Shown here: piece after piece, positions 12,170-24,625 of the stretch
Numbering within the stretch: the first letter of the stretch is position 1
Layout: the number at the start of each line of letters is the position of its first letter
Assembly: GCA_031213475.1 (NCBI GenBank)
Contig: JARUPZ010000006.1
Span: 1,141,001 to 1,205,000, forward strand
DNA length: 64,000 nt
Origin: Nereocystis luetkeana
Taxonomy: Eukaryota; Sar; Phaeophyceae; Laminariales; Laminariaceae
Direction: 5' to 3'
Notes under the pieces: generated by a model
Database searches by the model: none
Seen by the model: the letters and a program-made list of their open reading frames with translations, nothing else
What the model was told of the DNA's origin: nothing
Position numbers and translations under genes: made by a program

Positions 12170-13090
12170 GAAAGGTTCCGCACAACGGCCAGGTCAGATA
12201 GATCAAACCCCTCTCTTCAATGATCTAGATCTTTCAGGGCAGATACGTTCCCGGTCTTTATGTCATGTTGCCGGGTGGGATTCGTACTATCGGCACGACC
12301 TGGCACGTGTTTTCTGGGTAGTTAACACGTGCTATACATATCTCGCACAACATCTCGTAACTGCATGTCAGGATCTGGAGGATCTAGATAATGATATACA
12401 GGTAGATCATGATATGTCCCACACGTGAACTGGAACGTTTCCCTTTTAGAACTGCATCCATGTTTTTGGGGGCAGGCTCGGCCTTTTTATTTTCTTTTTT
12501 TGTAAGCGTGGGTACGTTTTTGCAGTACTGAAATGTTTTTTTTTGGGGTAGAGCCCCCCCGACGTGAGGCGAGGCCGTCGAGTGCTTGCTTACCTTGCGA
12601 ATGTGGTTTTGCTAATTATTGGGTTGCGCTGTTGGCAGGCAAGCTATGTAGGCCGTCGACACGTTCAGTGGGTGCGATGGCGTGCACTAATGCTCTGCCG
12701 TACCACGGTAAACCCTGTTCGAGCCGCTATAAGGTGGGATGACCTATCAGCGCTCTGATCAGTCGACCATTTGCAGTCGGTTTGCGCGGGTGAAGTGGAG
12801 GTCGCATCCGCTTGTCGTGTTGAAGACATTCCCCACTCAACAAGAATGGACAGGTTGTTGGTCCCCACTTGGATTTTCTAGGTCTTTCAGGGAAGGTATA
12901 CTTTTACTATCTGTCTGTATGATGCTGTAGCTCATGTTGCCAGGCAGAACTAAATACTCTGCATGGTCTACTAGGAGCACATGTTTGCTGGGTTGGATCT
13001 GTACTTGACAGACCCCGCACAACGTATCATTACGGGCGATTAGGGCCCAGATGATCTAGATCGCAATCTACATGTAGATGTTATGTCCGA
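12170..13090. repeat. GATC-rich repeat pair related to the 10130 foldback
   Basis: Two blocks, about 12170-12430 and 12860-13090, carry the same landmarks as the foldback at 10130: AATGATCTAGATCTTTCAGG, TGTTGCCGGGTGGGA, GGGTTGGATCTGTACTT, and AGATGATCTAGATC near the outer edge. The sequence between them (12430-12860) is unrelated. Confidence 0.55.
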
Positions 13091-15097
13091 TGTGTGAAAT
13101 AGCCTCCTCCGAGATTCCCACGTTTGGAACGCGGCAGCTCTGGTTGGGCTTGGGGAGTGTGCATGCTAAATATTGGCATAAGTTTGTTCACAATCCGTAC
13201 CAGTAGATTACTAGATGTAAGCGAACGACAGAGCGCAAGCCACTTAGAAAGAGGCAGCCCTCGGCGTAGCGGTGTGTTACCGCTTATCGCAGAGAAGGCA
13301 AGCGCCAACCGCGTTTTCACTCATGTGACCTATAAATATTGCCTTGATAATGTCAGAAAAAAAAACTAAAAGAAAAGACATTTCGTGCCCGCAGTTTTGA
13401 TTTTTTTTCGGCCCCATGCTTATCGTCTCTCGTTTTTTCGTTCGTGTAAGCGTGTATTCTGTTTTGGCCGCACCCGTCTCGATCTGAGCGAGCGCACCAC
13501 AGCTCGCGGGAGTTATCGCCGCGGCTAGGTGGGTTTGTCTCGGTAGATAGGTAGGTCGCGAACCGGAGTGTTCGATCGGGCGTATCTCCCTCCGCGATGT
13601 TTTTCGGGTTCGTAGAAATGTATTGGGGATGTATTGGGGATTCTCCTTGAGTGAAGTAGTAGATGTTTGGCCCTCGAGTTTGTTCGAGCGTTTTAGTTGA
13701 CTCGTCTGATTAGTATTATTGATAGGCGCCTTTTTTGTTTTAGTTTTGGGTTGGCGCGGGGTATAGCCTTCTCGCGCTCTGGCGCCTGTATGCAACCATC
13801 TTTGTTTTGCCTCTTGACCGAAAAAGAAACACTCGCCTTGGATACAGTTTGAAGTGTAACGTATTGTATACCTGGTATACTACCATGTAGACTGCTGCGG
13901 CGTAGTGGGCCGGCGAAGTCAACGGGTGCTTGCGCCTATTGTCACGTGATCGGTTGAGATAATGAAGCAAGAGGCATCCTGCAGAAACAGCTTTTGATAG
14001 AGTCTGTGACTCGTCTACTGCACGAAGAAGGCTCGTGCACTGCTTATAGATAACGTCGCGAAACTTTTTAGATGAGTGATTGCTGCAGAATATTGCTCTG
14101 AGACTCCTAACTCAGGCCTGTCGTTTTTGCGTGATTTGTGGATCACTGTTAAGGAGGGCGTATTTTTCTCGGGTGACTTGAGCGATAAGGTTGACAACGC
14201 ATTGAAGTACCAGGTACGAATTATCCATATTTACGTCCGTCCGTCCATACATACATGTGCACGAAGTGTGCTTATACAAAAAAAACTTGGTGTCGTAGTA
14301 TCGTCTCTTTGTCTTGGATGATATTTCTGGGCTTGCAGTTTATTGGCAGGAAGAATCACGCCTTATCACACTAACATGCTCACCACCAAGTAGTACAGAG
14401 TAGTACTGCAACTTTAGAAAGCAACCTGCACCTCCTCACAGTAGCTCTACTTGCCGAGAAACAGCTTGGCGGCCACACCGACACACACACATTTTGTAGT
14501 CTGCCTGAACGCTTACAGACTTGTTGACACACGTTGTCAAGAAAAAAAAAACAGGCATGCCCTGTCCCGACTCCCCATTATTTCTTCGCATGACTCAGAT
14601 CATTAGCGTTGCCGTATTCTCTATACAGTGAGGAGCCCCAAGCCAAACCATAGTCCCAGGTACCTGGTATAAGAGAAGAAGTTATTTCCTACCCGACATT
14701 CTACTTGATGAAGCAGCCTTCGTGGGTCTACCAACGAGCTGCGCCATACCGGTCCGTTTTCAAGGCGAGGCCAGTAGCAATGTATGGCGTGAAAACCGCG
14801 GTTCTCCCGCCTCCTCCGCACGGAGATTTTTTGCGACTCGAGACGAAATGCCGGGTATCGCACGATCGACTGTTGTCATGGTACGTGCGTAGACCAACCG
14901 GAGGTCATCACTACCGACGGCATGAAAAATCAATCAATAATATAGCCCAGCTTCCCCGTCGTTGGCATAAAGGACGGAGGACCTGCATCGAGGATCTGTC
15001 GAACTAGGATCCCATCCCGACAATCTGATGACGTACCCCACCGGGTGTTGCTCTTCAAGATTGATAAGTGGACCTGATAGCTCGTGCGTTCTCCGTA

Positions 15098-18000
15098 TCA
15101 AGATTGCGTGTCTCGGGCCCGAGCCCTCGCCTTCAGCAGGAAACGGCAGATGTCTGCGGGTCCGTTGGGTAAAGCCACGTGTGCGTGCGACCCAATGTCG
15201 GCTCCTTTTTCGTGCGACACGTTGTTTTCGAGCAATGCTCCAGATTTCATAAGCGCGCGAGCTGTTTCCGTGTGTCCGTTCGTGATGGCCATGGTCAAAG
15301 CGGTAGCCCTGGCGGTCCAATTGTGGAGGTTAAGGTGAAAATGGTTCAGTAGTAGGACAAAATCAATCAATTGTTTCGTAAGGAGGAGCTGTGAATGGAG
15401 AATTGGAGGAAGCGTTTTCGTAGTTCGGGTCTCGGGGCGGTGGGGGCATAAAGCGTGAGGCGGGGGGCTTGCTGGAAACAAGGCAGTATAATATTACTAC
15501 CACCGTGATCGCATGGGTTCGCGACGCGTATCGTACGCGATTTTGACCCACTAAAATTATCCTCGGTCTTGCGAGACATGTCTTAAGAGTACGAAACAAA
15601 GTTCCGCGGAGAGCCTGATAACAGCGGCGGAGCAGTTGCAAGTGGTGTTACACCAAATGCGCGAACTAACGGCGCCCCACAATCTGCATCAACCATCAAT
15701 GAACTATTTGCAGGTGCCCGATTTAAAAGAAGCATAACAACGTCAGCCGCAGACATAAAATCAACAAACTAACTGGAGATATTTCAGTCGACCCCCCACA
15801 TAAAAACACCATCAGATAACCCATTCGGAGATCGACCACTCAGTGCGGGCTGCGACACACAAAATCGAACGATTTCGCACTGATATTTTTGACTCACCCA
15901 TTGTTAGACTTTTCATCGAGTCTGCAACCAGCAGTGGTAGCAAGCGCTCGCACAGCCTCGGTGTGCCCACTTCTCGCTGCCAAATGGAGCGGAAGGAGGA
16001 AATCCTCTCCCGGACACAGAGAGTTGATTTCCGCCCCTCCTGCAAGCAACGCCTGGACGACGCCTGCATCGCCACCGGCCTCGCACGCGATATGAAGAGG
16101 AAACAAACCGTCCATGCAAAAGGCATCTGGTGGAGCCCCTCCCTTTAGCAGAGAGCGGACGATTTCCGCCGAGTAGGAGTTGGAGGTCATGCCGGCTATA
16201 ACCGACAACGGTGGGCGGTCCTCAGGTGTCCGTACAGTTGGGTCCGCTCCCGCCTTCAGCAGCTGTATTCAATATAGTGCCGCGAAGAAACGAGGCCGGC
16301 CCACGTGAGAGTCCGGTGCTGGGCCCAATCTTATCGGAGAGTGTTTTTTGTGCTGCATTTCCTGATTTACCAAAATATTCTCCTGACTATGTATTCTCGC
16401 CTTTCCCCCCTCTGGTTTCCGTGTTTCCCCCTCTGGTTTTCGTGTTTTTGTTTTCGGGTAGCGGCCAAAAACATGTATGCCTGGTCCGTTTGGGCCCAAA
16501 AACAGGCACCTGCCACAATAAAGAAGAAAACTCACCTTACGAGCCCTGCTATTGGTTAAAAACTCATTTTACCAAAAAAAATCCGAATGTAACCCAAGGT
16601 GCACCCGAGTTTGTCTGCTATGCTTGACTTTCAACTGTGCTTTTGGTCGTTTTGTCGCCCATCAGAGGCCCTACACAGTTCCGCCCTATGCCCCCTATCT
16701 ATACCAAAACTGCCCAAGTACGGGCAGACCCCCTCCACCTTCCAAACCACGCCACACAAGCAACACACGCATCTGCCTGCACATCTCCGCCGGGATACAT
16801 GCATACGACACACGGACAGAAACTACAGCAGTGTAGCACCATGGCCGAAGACGGCAGGGCGTCTGCTGCATCCGAAGCCGCGGTGGGCTCGATCTATCCT
16901 ACTACGCAGAAGCTTCGTGCGACCGTACGTCGTATGTATGTATCTCGGCGGCAATGTGCAGGCAGATGCGTGTGCTGCCCGTGTGGCGGGAGTGGGGTGT
17001 GGAGGATGGCGGGGTCTCCCCGCATGTTGTTATTCGTCTAGGGGGGGGGCATAGATAGGGTGGAACTATGTAGAGCCTCTGACTAGCTTAAAAACGACCA
17101 AAGAAACAGCTACCAGGGTAGAAAGTAAAGGAGAGCAAACAAACTCGAGATTATCCGAAAAAAACAGGCGTAACGCGTTTCAGGCCAATGGTGGAGCTCG
17201 TGGGGTGCGTTTTTTACTTGGCTTGAAATGTATGCACCTGTTTTTGGCTCCGAGCGGACAGGTATACCTATTTTTTGGCCGTGACCTTTTTTTTTTCTTC
17301 AAAGAGGAATGCTACGCATAAGGCCAGTTCTTACGCCGTCGGATTCGCAAAGTCCCTTTCAGCAAGTTCGCATGAGCTTTTTGCCCCGGGAAAGTTAAAA
17401 ATTGGTCTTTCTCGCCTCAGAATGTGTCGGCGTTCTCTCCAAGATCTATCTGGGTAAGTTTCCCGCTTCTCTAGGGACCCGGTTGCAAGAAATCATCACC
17501 GTCTGCACTTTGTCGATCCAAAGAGGTGAATTTGATTGCGATAGGGAATCGGATCGAAAAAACACGTTCCGATCGGGCGTTGGGATCGTATTTGACCAAG
17601 TTGGATCGTATTTGGCCCAGTTGGATCGAAAAAGTGCGGTCGACAATTTCCTGTATCTGGGAGCCTGGAGAAGCGGGTAACACCCCCATATGGATCTTGG
17701 AGAGAGATCCGACACATTCTGAGACGAGAAAGACCATGTTCGAACAATTCCGGGGCAAAAGCTCATGCCTACGTGCTGGAATATTTTTTCAATCGACTGC
17801 AAACCCGACTGCAATAAGAAGTGGTCTAAGCGTTTCTGATATTCTACATTCCGTTCAGTTTCCTGACTTAGGATTTGTTTCCTTTTTTTCTTGTTTTCTT
17901 GCCAACAAGTCGAGGAAAAGCAGGAAAAAATCTCTTCGGTATGAATACCCTTTTCACTTTACCACTGTACGAAGACCAAGCCAACCACATACACGCAGAA

Positions 18001-21000
18001 CGGAAAATAAATGCAGTGGTTGCGTAACTACTGTGCATCTGCTTCTGGAACCTTAGATGTGGTGTAACCGGCGGTGGATACGTAGCAATCCTGCATATCA
18101 GGTTGCGTTCGGTTTACAATAGGCACGGATTCAAGCACGCGGTGCAATCATCCTAGAAATTCGTCGCTGCTTGTAATCCTCTTGATTTTCCGTTATGCCC
18201 ACACCGTTTCGTGAAGGGCTTACGGATAGTCTCAACCGCGAACTTCAAGGAAAAACACGTAGCTTGACAACTTTACTTCAATAGCAAGCCCGCATGTGCA
18301 TGGAAGGGAAATAAATATTTCATACTTGCATGGAGTGTACGAGCTTACTGCCTGCCGTAATTATGAGCAGTTCAGATATCGTCTCCTAAGAGAGATAAAT
18401 CACCAACTATTTTACCCCCCCCATTGTTTCTAAATATCGTCTCTCAAGAAAACGTCTCAGAGGAATCACAGGGGAGGCCACGATTGAAGAGAGCTCGGTC
18501 TGAGAAAACTGCTGATGCAAGCATCGCCTCCTGAAATCACCCGCATAATACGCATTTTACTATCTATAAGAATGGCAGCCTAGACTATACGAAGTGCGTA
18601 CTGTGCTTCCAACTTTTGAAGTAGGACTCACCACGGCGACGATGCGCTTGTCTCGCCTCTTCACCGCCGCTATGAGCGGTGTCGTGCCAAGTTTGCACCT
18701 CATGTCTATCTGCCTCCTGTTGAGTCGAGGAAGAAGAACTTTCACGGCATCCAGATGTGTCCATTCCGCTGCAACATGAAGCGGAGATACCCCTCTCGAA
18801 TTATAACAGTGCCCAGGGAGAGCTCCAGCAGCGAGCAAGAGCTCCACCATTTCAACATTTCCGCGTGAGCATGCGGTGTGGAGGAGGGTAATGCCCTTCT
18901 CCCCCCCGACGCCAGGCGATGCGCCGGCACGTAGCAGAATGCGTGCGATGCCGACGTGCCCTTTCTCGCAAGCCAAACGGAGTGGAGATTTCCCTTGGTG
19001 GCTCTTCGCGTCCACCGGAGCCCCGTGGTTTAGCAAGAACTCGACAACCTCTTCCCCGGATTTGCACACAGAGGCGCGAAGTGGCGCGGATTCCTCCCTG
19101 CTGCCGACATCAGAGATGCTGGAAGGCTTTGCTTGCGGTTTGGCTTCTGCACACATCACTTTATTTTGGCCCAAGGACAGTATCGCTACATGCAAAGGGG
19201 TGCAGCCGTTGCTTTCCCCACAAGCTGTCTGGGCGCCATGCGCAAGCAGCGCGTCGATTGTTGCGAGGGAGGGCACTCCGCCGAAATCGCAGGCTATGTG
19301 GAGGGCTGTTTTTCCTTCGTCGTTGGCCCGTCCGACGTTTGCTCCTCCCGCCAAAAGAATCATCACAATGTCGTGATGAGCATACATAACAGCGATATGC
19401 AATGGCGTAGCACCTCTTTTGTCGATAGATTGAGGCCTAGCTCCGAATGCAAGAAGTGCCTGCGCCACTTCAATGCTGCCGACTGACGCAGCAATATGAA
19501 GAGGACTTTCGCCAAGATTGTTGCTGCTGTTCACGCAGTTGCTGCAAGGTGCAGATACCTTTGCTTCGTGCTCAGCTAAACGGAAGGCTCCACGCTCGGT
19601 CTCTCCTTTGTGCTTACTCTTCCGCGAAGATTTCGCGCGTCGCTTGCCGGACGACGGTAATGGCTTTGCATTTGACTGCCCACACGACACTTGTTTTAGT
19701 GGAGTGGGCTCGCTCTTGCCTGCTGCGGGTGTTATATGCACTCCATGCCCAAGGAGAATATTTACCGCGTCGAGAAGGTCTAGAGCAACCGCCATGTGCA
19801 GAGCCGTTGCCCTACGTATGTTGCGTACGCGGGAATCTGCTCCATTTGTCAGGAGCGTCTTGATGGCACAAGTATCCCTTTGCTGAACTGCATGGTGGAG
19901 AGCGGTCATCCCCTCGTCAGTTTTAGCATCGATATCGACGCGATCATCTGCTTTCAGCAGAGCCTCTAGCACGTCTCGTTTCCCGTCAATGACGGCGCTG
20001 TGAAGGGGAGTGCAGTTCCACCTGTTGCGAACATTGCTGCGGGCGCCGAATTTCGACAGCCATTCCACGGAGTCGGCATCAGATGCGATGTGCAAAAGGG
20101 TGTTATCGTTAGAGTACTTCTTCGACACACACGCTCCTCGGCTCAGCAGCATCATAACCGCGTTTGCGTCCTGGAATTGCACCGCATGAAGAAGCGGGCT
20201 TGGCATATCCTCTCCTTCGAGATCGATCGACATGCCTCCATCACTATCATGATCGATAATCAAATCCAGACAGCTATGCTGGCCTAGATGAGCAGCGAGG
20301 TGAACCGCCGACCCGTGCGAGCCGAAGCCAGCCGTAATGGATGCTCCCTCGTGAAGGAGAACAGCTGTCGAACCAGTGTCCCCATTTTTCACGGCCATGT
20401 ACAGCGCCGACTCCTGCCCGTTGTTCACGGCATTCACATCGACTCCCCCGAATTGCGCCAAAATCTCCATCGTGCGGCAATCGCCGTTTCTTGCCGCCAA
20501 ATGCAGCGGAGTATCTCCGGATTTATCGCCTACATTCGGGTTGGCTCCGGCCTCCAGAAGAATCTTCACCACTTTGTTATGTTTTCCTCGCGCAGCCTTC
20601 ATGAGGGTACTATCCCCGTTTGCGTCGATGGCTTGACAGTTCGCATTAGCATCCAGCAACGTGTGCACAATAACACCAAACCCGTGCTCCGTTGCGACGT
20701 GAAGAGGAGACACACCTAACGAGTCCAACACGCCAGCGTCGCAACCAACCTCGAGCAGAGCCGCTATCGCACGATGGCTATTGGCTTCGGCCGCTTTGTG
20801 AAGCAATCGGAGACAACCTACTCTTGCAACCGCGATTGGCGCCCCGCCCGTGAACGTTTTGCGAATGGCCGCCCCGTCGTCGAGATACACGGCGTTGACC
20901 AACTCGTGCATGGCGCGAACTTCATGCAAGACCGACAACTTTGAAACCCTAACCTTGAGTAGACGGTCGACAACAGTCCTTGCAAGCTTGGCGCTTTCCC

Positions 21001-22576
21001 GGGATACAGAACTCCGCTGTAGACTGGCAGGATCATGGCTTGGGACGTGAGCCACGGGTCCACGCTGGAGCAGGTATGGACAGTCCAAAGTGCTGCCGCA
21101 CCGTACGAAAGGAAGAATGTCACGTTTAGCTGGATAAGTGAAACGTGCCGGGACGCAAGGGTGAAAGAAGATCTGTTTTGCCATTTTCCTGCTACAATCG
21201 GAGTACCTGTGGACTTGTAGAGGGTTGCCACCTGGCTCGTTGTGCACATATGTCCGTGCAGTGTCGTTAAGAAGAGCCCGCAACGTTCCGAAGCAACCCG
21301 CACGCAAAGCCTCCTCCAATGTAGTCCGCCTATGTCTCTCAAGTTCGTGCAACCACTCCTCACGCGCCACTCGAACGCCAGTAGAGTTGTATGATATAGT
21401 TGGTGCTGTAACGGGTAGTACCATCTGGTTCCCGTCACCAAGAGCCAAGCACGCAAACTCGCGTTGTTGTCTGGCCGGCGCGACAGCATACCCGGCTCTT
21501 GTGTTGATGCTCCAACCTCGTACAGTCGATAAGATTGTTCCTCGCGCATCCGCTTGTATGGCTTGTATGGCGTGGTGCTCATTCGTAACCCGAGCCGAAC
21601 GAAGGGGAATGCTTCCCATCACCTCAGCGTGACCTACGTCGGCGGCCGTCGCTCCGAGCACCGGCGCTGCAGGCCCGATGGTTTGTTGAAGAGGTATCGT
21701 GGTGAGGGGGCTGCGTGTTCCGAGTATCGGCACTGAAGGTTGGATAGCTTGCTGGAGGGGCCATTGGGCAATCGGGATCGCACTTGTCAGACAGCTTAGA
21801 CGCCGAGGGGTCCTCGCCCTACTCCTCGACGTGGTCGTGAACGTTCTCTTAGGCGCCAAGACGCCACGCGATCGCCCGTTCCTGGCAACGATCTTGAGAG
21901 GGGGGGAACAGGCCACGGTGCTAGACTTTGCACCCGCAAACGTAAACGTGGAGGCATTCACCATGCCGCAGACGCCCAGCACGTCACCATGCCGAACTGG
22001 GATTATCGTGCTCATAGGGATTCGCCCGTTAGATCGGTCTGCCATGGGACGCGCCTCGCCAGGAACCCAAACATCCCCCAAATCGTTGCGTTTCTCGGAC
22101 TTCGTCTCTTGTGACGCGCTGTAGGGGTTACCACTAGCACTAGCGTTACCGGCTGAAGTAGTCTCGACAACGGGGGTCTCGGTCCACAAGCTGCTGAAGG
22201 ATTCAGAAAGAGAGCTCATGCTGATGGTATTAGACACATCCAGCAGCGCCATCTTGATGCGGGAGTGGAAGTAGACCGCAAGGCAGAGAGTCTTGTAATC
22301 CACATCTAGGGTCGGCAAGATGGAAGCACCTGAAACATTCTTGGGGTCAACGGCCTCAACACCATCACCAGCAAAGGGAGCCTGAGAGAGGACGCCTCCA
22401 GATTCGCCTCCTGGGTCTTCGAACGCTCCCAACGACTTTAGAAGATCATGGACGCCGCTCAAGGTATCCCTCGCCGCTGTATCACTTATGAGGCCTGTGG
22501 GACATCCTGGTGTTTTGCTCCAAGTCTGGAGCGCCTGGAATGCGGTTCTGGCGAGCCACACCCTCTCCCACTCCTC
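15098..22576 (-). CDS. Large ankyrin-repeat protein B, three exons seen, 5' end missing
   Basis: Exons on the minus strand: 22576-18632 (1,315 codons, open throughout), 16262-15898, 15308-15098 (stop TGA). Junctions are GT-AG and in phase. The read-through end of the large exon at 18560 is less likely, because GTGAGT follows GCCGTG in mid-repeat and the next exon resumes exactly with LLKAGADP. The first exon opens behind a CAG acceptor without an ATG, so an upstream coding exon exists but was not found. Roughly 560 N-terminal residues lack ankyrin repeats. They contain two copies of a PLQQxIxPxxPxLG motif and low-complexity stretches. About twenty ankyrin repeats follow, for example GVSPLHVATEHG, GDTPLHLAARNG and GKTALHIACDFG. 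A basic Ser/Lys/Arg linker near residue 990 interrupts the ankyrin array, as in gene A. No catalytic domain is seen. It is probably a scaffold; function unknown. Confidence 0.85.
16390..17270. repeat. Foldback region inside ankyrin gene B intron
   Basis: Two nested inverted pairs. One is 16727-16810 against 16932-17030, sharing GTGCAGGCAGATGCGTGTG. The other is about 16470-16510 against 17220-17270, around CCAAAAACAGG and TGTATGC. The central loop has an ATG in a strong context (CACCATGGCC, 16841) opening a short frame that reaches a possible donor near 16924. No downstream exon for it was found. It lies in the intron 18631-16263 of gene B. Confidence 0.5.
17300..17850. repeat. Long inverted repeat with coding-like arms
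   Basis: The left arm (about 17300-17530) and right arm (about 17610-17850) are inverted copies, strongest at 17365-17525 and 17615-17775. Shared blocks include GCATGAGCTTTT, TCTTTCTC, TCAGAATGTGTCGG and CTCTCCAAGATC. The spacer repeats TTGGATCGTATTTG. Both arms, read outward to inward, encode the matching peptides MVFLASECVGVLSKIYLG and MVFLVSECVGSLSKIHMG. It lies in the intron of ankyrin gene B between 18631 and 16263. Confidence 0.75.
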
Positions 22577-22632
22577 CTGCAAGGGTCAAAACATATGGAA
22601 CGGAAGAGCACTTGATACGAAAATGTGCGCAA

Positions 22633-23121
22633 TCATTTCATATTACAATACTCTCGTACGAGTATTAAGCGCCTTTTAGGGTACCCCAACCTACGAGTGA
22701 GAAGCTGCCAACGCACGCTGTGGTGGGGAGTTAGACTGGCCAAGTAAATGACACAACCAATATGATATGGCCTGGCAAAACGATTGACAAGAGCAAGAAT
22801 CGACAACCTCGACTTGCTATATTGTACCCCATACAGAGTCGGAAGAGCCGGGTCATCGCGCTGGATGTATCGCGGTGCCGTTGTTCTACTCATCTTGGAA
22901 AAAATCATCCTCATGGCGCCCTCTTTGTCGGCCACGGAAACCAGCGAGACGTATGACCGTATTGGTCGCCGGTCCACAAACGCTCCCAATAATACCAGGA
23001 TATCATGCACACCGCCCAAGTTGGCCACCTTCCGGTGTCGTTGGGGGGATCTGTTGGACCCCGGGGACCATTTCATTGACGCCTTATCGCAGGTTGCCTC
23101 AACTGATGAAAAAAACACCAC
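22633..23121 (-). pseudogene. Decayed fragment of ankyrin gene B N-terminal region
   Basis: Minus-strand translation contains LGGVHDILVLLGAFVD, matching LSGVHDLLKSLGAFED in the first known exon of ankyrin gene B. It is followed by VADKEGAMRMIFSKMS, which recurs in decayed form at 27600-27750. No ankyrin repeats and no clean splice sites follow. Confidence 0.55.
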
Positions 23122-23334
23122 AAAAATGCATTTTTTCTAAGAGGAGCAGAATAACGCGCCGCCATGCACCCACCGCGACAGCTATAGCCCTTCCCGGCTC
23201 TTATGTGAGGTACCATAGGTATGCTTTACCCGGCCAGCCTATCTACCGACCACAACGCGGGCTGCCTACGTCCTAATCGTACGGTATGTTTCGAGTAACC
23301 CAAACATCCACCCGCTCGAAGTCGTTGTAGTGTC

Positions 23335-23766
23335 AAATGGGTGTGCGCCTTGGCGAAGGTTGCATCTCCAGTGCTATACGTACCGTATCCTCCCTGAAGG
23401 TGAAAAGGGAGAGACTGTGGCTCGCCAGAGCCGAATGGCAGGCGATGCACCTGTGGAGTAGAACATCCCGCCCACTTCAGATCACTACACCTGCGCAACT
23501 GGATTCGGACCGTCGGACAGCATATCAGCAGCGATTCTCGCAGCGGTTTTAGCGACTATTGTGCGAGAATCGCTGCTGATGCCTGAGCGGCGATCCGAAT
23601 CTAGGAGCGCAGGTGTCGTGCTCCGAAGTGAACGGGACACTATACTCCACACCTGGACCGCCTCCCATGCAGCCCTAGCGAGCCATACGCTCTCTCTTTC
23701 CCCCTGCAGGGGTTGAAACATACGGTTCGGTACAGCGCTGGAGATGCAACTTTCTTCAATCTCCAT
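23335..23766. pseudogene. Inverted pair of ankyrin gene B exon-start copies
   Basis: Two copies point towards each other: + strand 23335-23545 (RERLWLARAEWQAMHLWS) and - strand 23766-23550 (ERESVWLARAAWEAVQVWS). Both match ERVWLARTAFQALQTWS at the start of the known gene B exon. Both include some of the intron before it, around GTTGCATCTCCAG. They share the blocks CTGGATTCGGACC / CTAGATTCGGATC and CAGCAGCGATTCTCGCA, and meet in a palindrome at about 23545. Neither continues into ankyrin repeats. Confidence 0.6.
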
Positions 23767-24539
23767 AACCAGTCAACACATCGGCACTCCCCACGGACTG
23801 GTAGGTCTTTGGTTCCCTCGAAATACGACTAGGGAGTTTTTAGCGAGATGTATTTTACTTCAGGTTCCCTGAAATTTTAGTTTTTACTGAAAACCGAAAA
23901 TAGCAAGTACTTGGCACGGAGAGTAGAAGCTAGCTCGCTAAAACATTCGTCCACCCGGAACAGAACCGTCACTGCAACAGCCACGCTAGCGGCAATCATG
24001 TGGGTGGTGATGCCCCAGGAGGTGGCCTGGCTCGCAGGCAGGCGGCCGTGCCTCCGGTTGTTAATCCATCAGCAAAAGTTCGCTCAACAGCACCTAACGC
24101 AACAGAGTTGTCGGTTGTTGCCCTCGGTGGGTTGAGTCGCTAGGCCACGCCGGCGCGTTGTCTCTGCCGACTAGACGAATTGACGCCGGAACCCACTGCC
24201 CTCTCTGCGAATGACCATGGCCTGTGAATGGCCTTGGGAAACCCTGGTCGGCCTTAGGCGCTCGCGAATGGCAGCACTGCCCAAGGGGGGCGGTACGTTT
24301 GCCGCTATACTCTACCCCCTCTTCTGTTCTTCCTGAAACATTTAAACGCCTTTTTTTTGAGCGGTTTAGGTTTTCGGTTGTTCTGGAAAATGCCGCCCTC
24401 GAATACCGAACGAACTGAATTTGTGGCTTTTTTCCGGGGGGAAAAGGCTCCACTACACTCGACCCTCATGGCACAGGTAGCCCACGTTGTGGTCGGGAGT
24501 TAGGTTGGCCAGGATTCAACTCGAAAGTCGTCTTTGAAC

Positions 24540-24625
24540 GAGCAAGTAAGACACAACAAACACCACCACCACGACCACCACCACCAACAACAATAACAAC
24601 AACAACAACAACAACAACAACCACA
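24540..24625. repeat. (CAA/CAC)n microsatellite
   Basis: An imperfect trinucleotide run of CAC, CAA and AAC units ending in about nine AAC repeats. The open frames across it are artefacts of the repeat. Confidence 0.9.

Larger units (their letters stand above)
11296..15097. other. Intergenic spacer between convergent ankyrin genes A and B
   Basis: No gene recognised. It contains GATC-rich foldback pieces (11400-11590, 12170-12430, 12860-13090), one ACACACCCC-family element at about 11897-12082, and half-elements resembling the piggyBac-like MITE near 11590 and 12440. TACCTGGTA palindromes lie near 13868 and 14660. Both flanking genes end here, so it should hold their 3' UTRs and poly(A) signals, which were not pinpointed. 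Confidence 0.55.

Noticed and set aside
18560..18631. Read-through end of ankyrin gene B to the stop at 18560
   Set aside because: The GTGAGT donor at 18631 and the in-phase exon at 16262, resuming the ankyrin motif exactly, fit much better.
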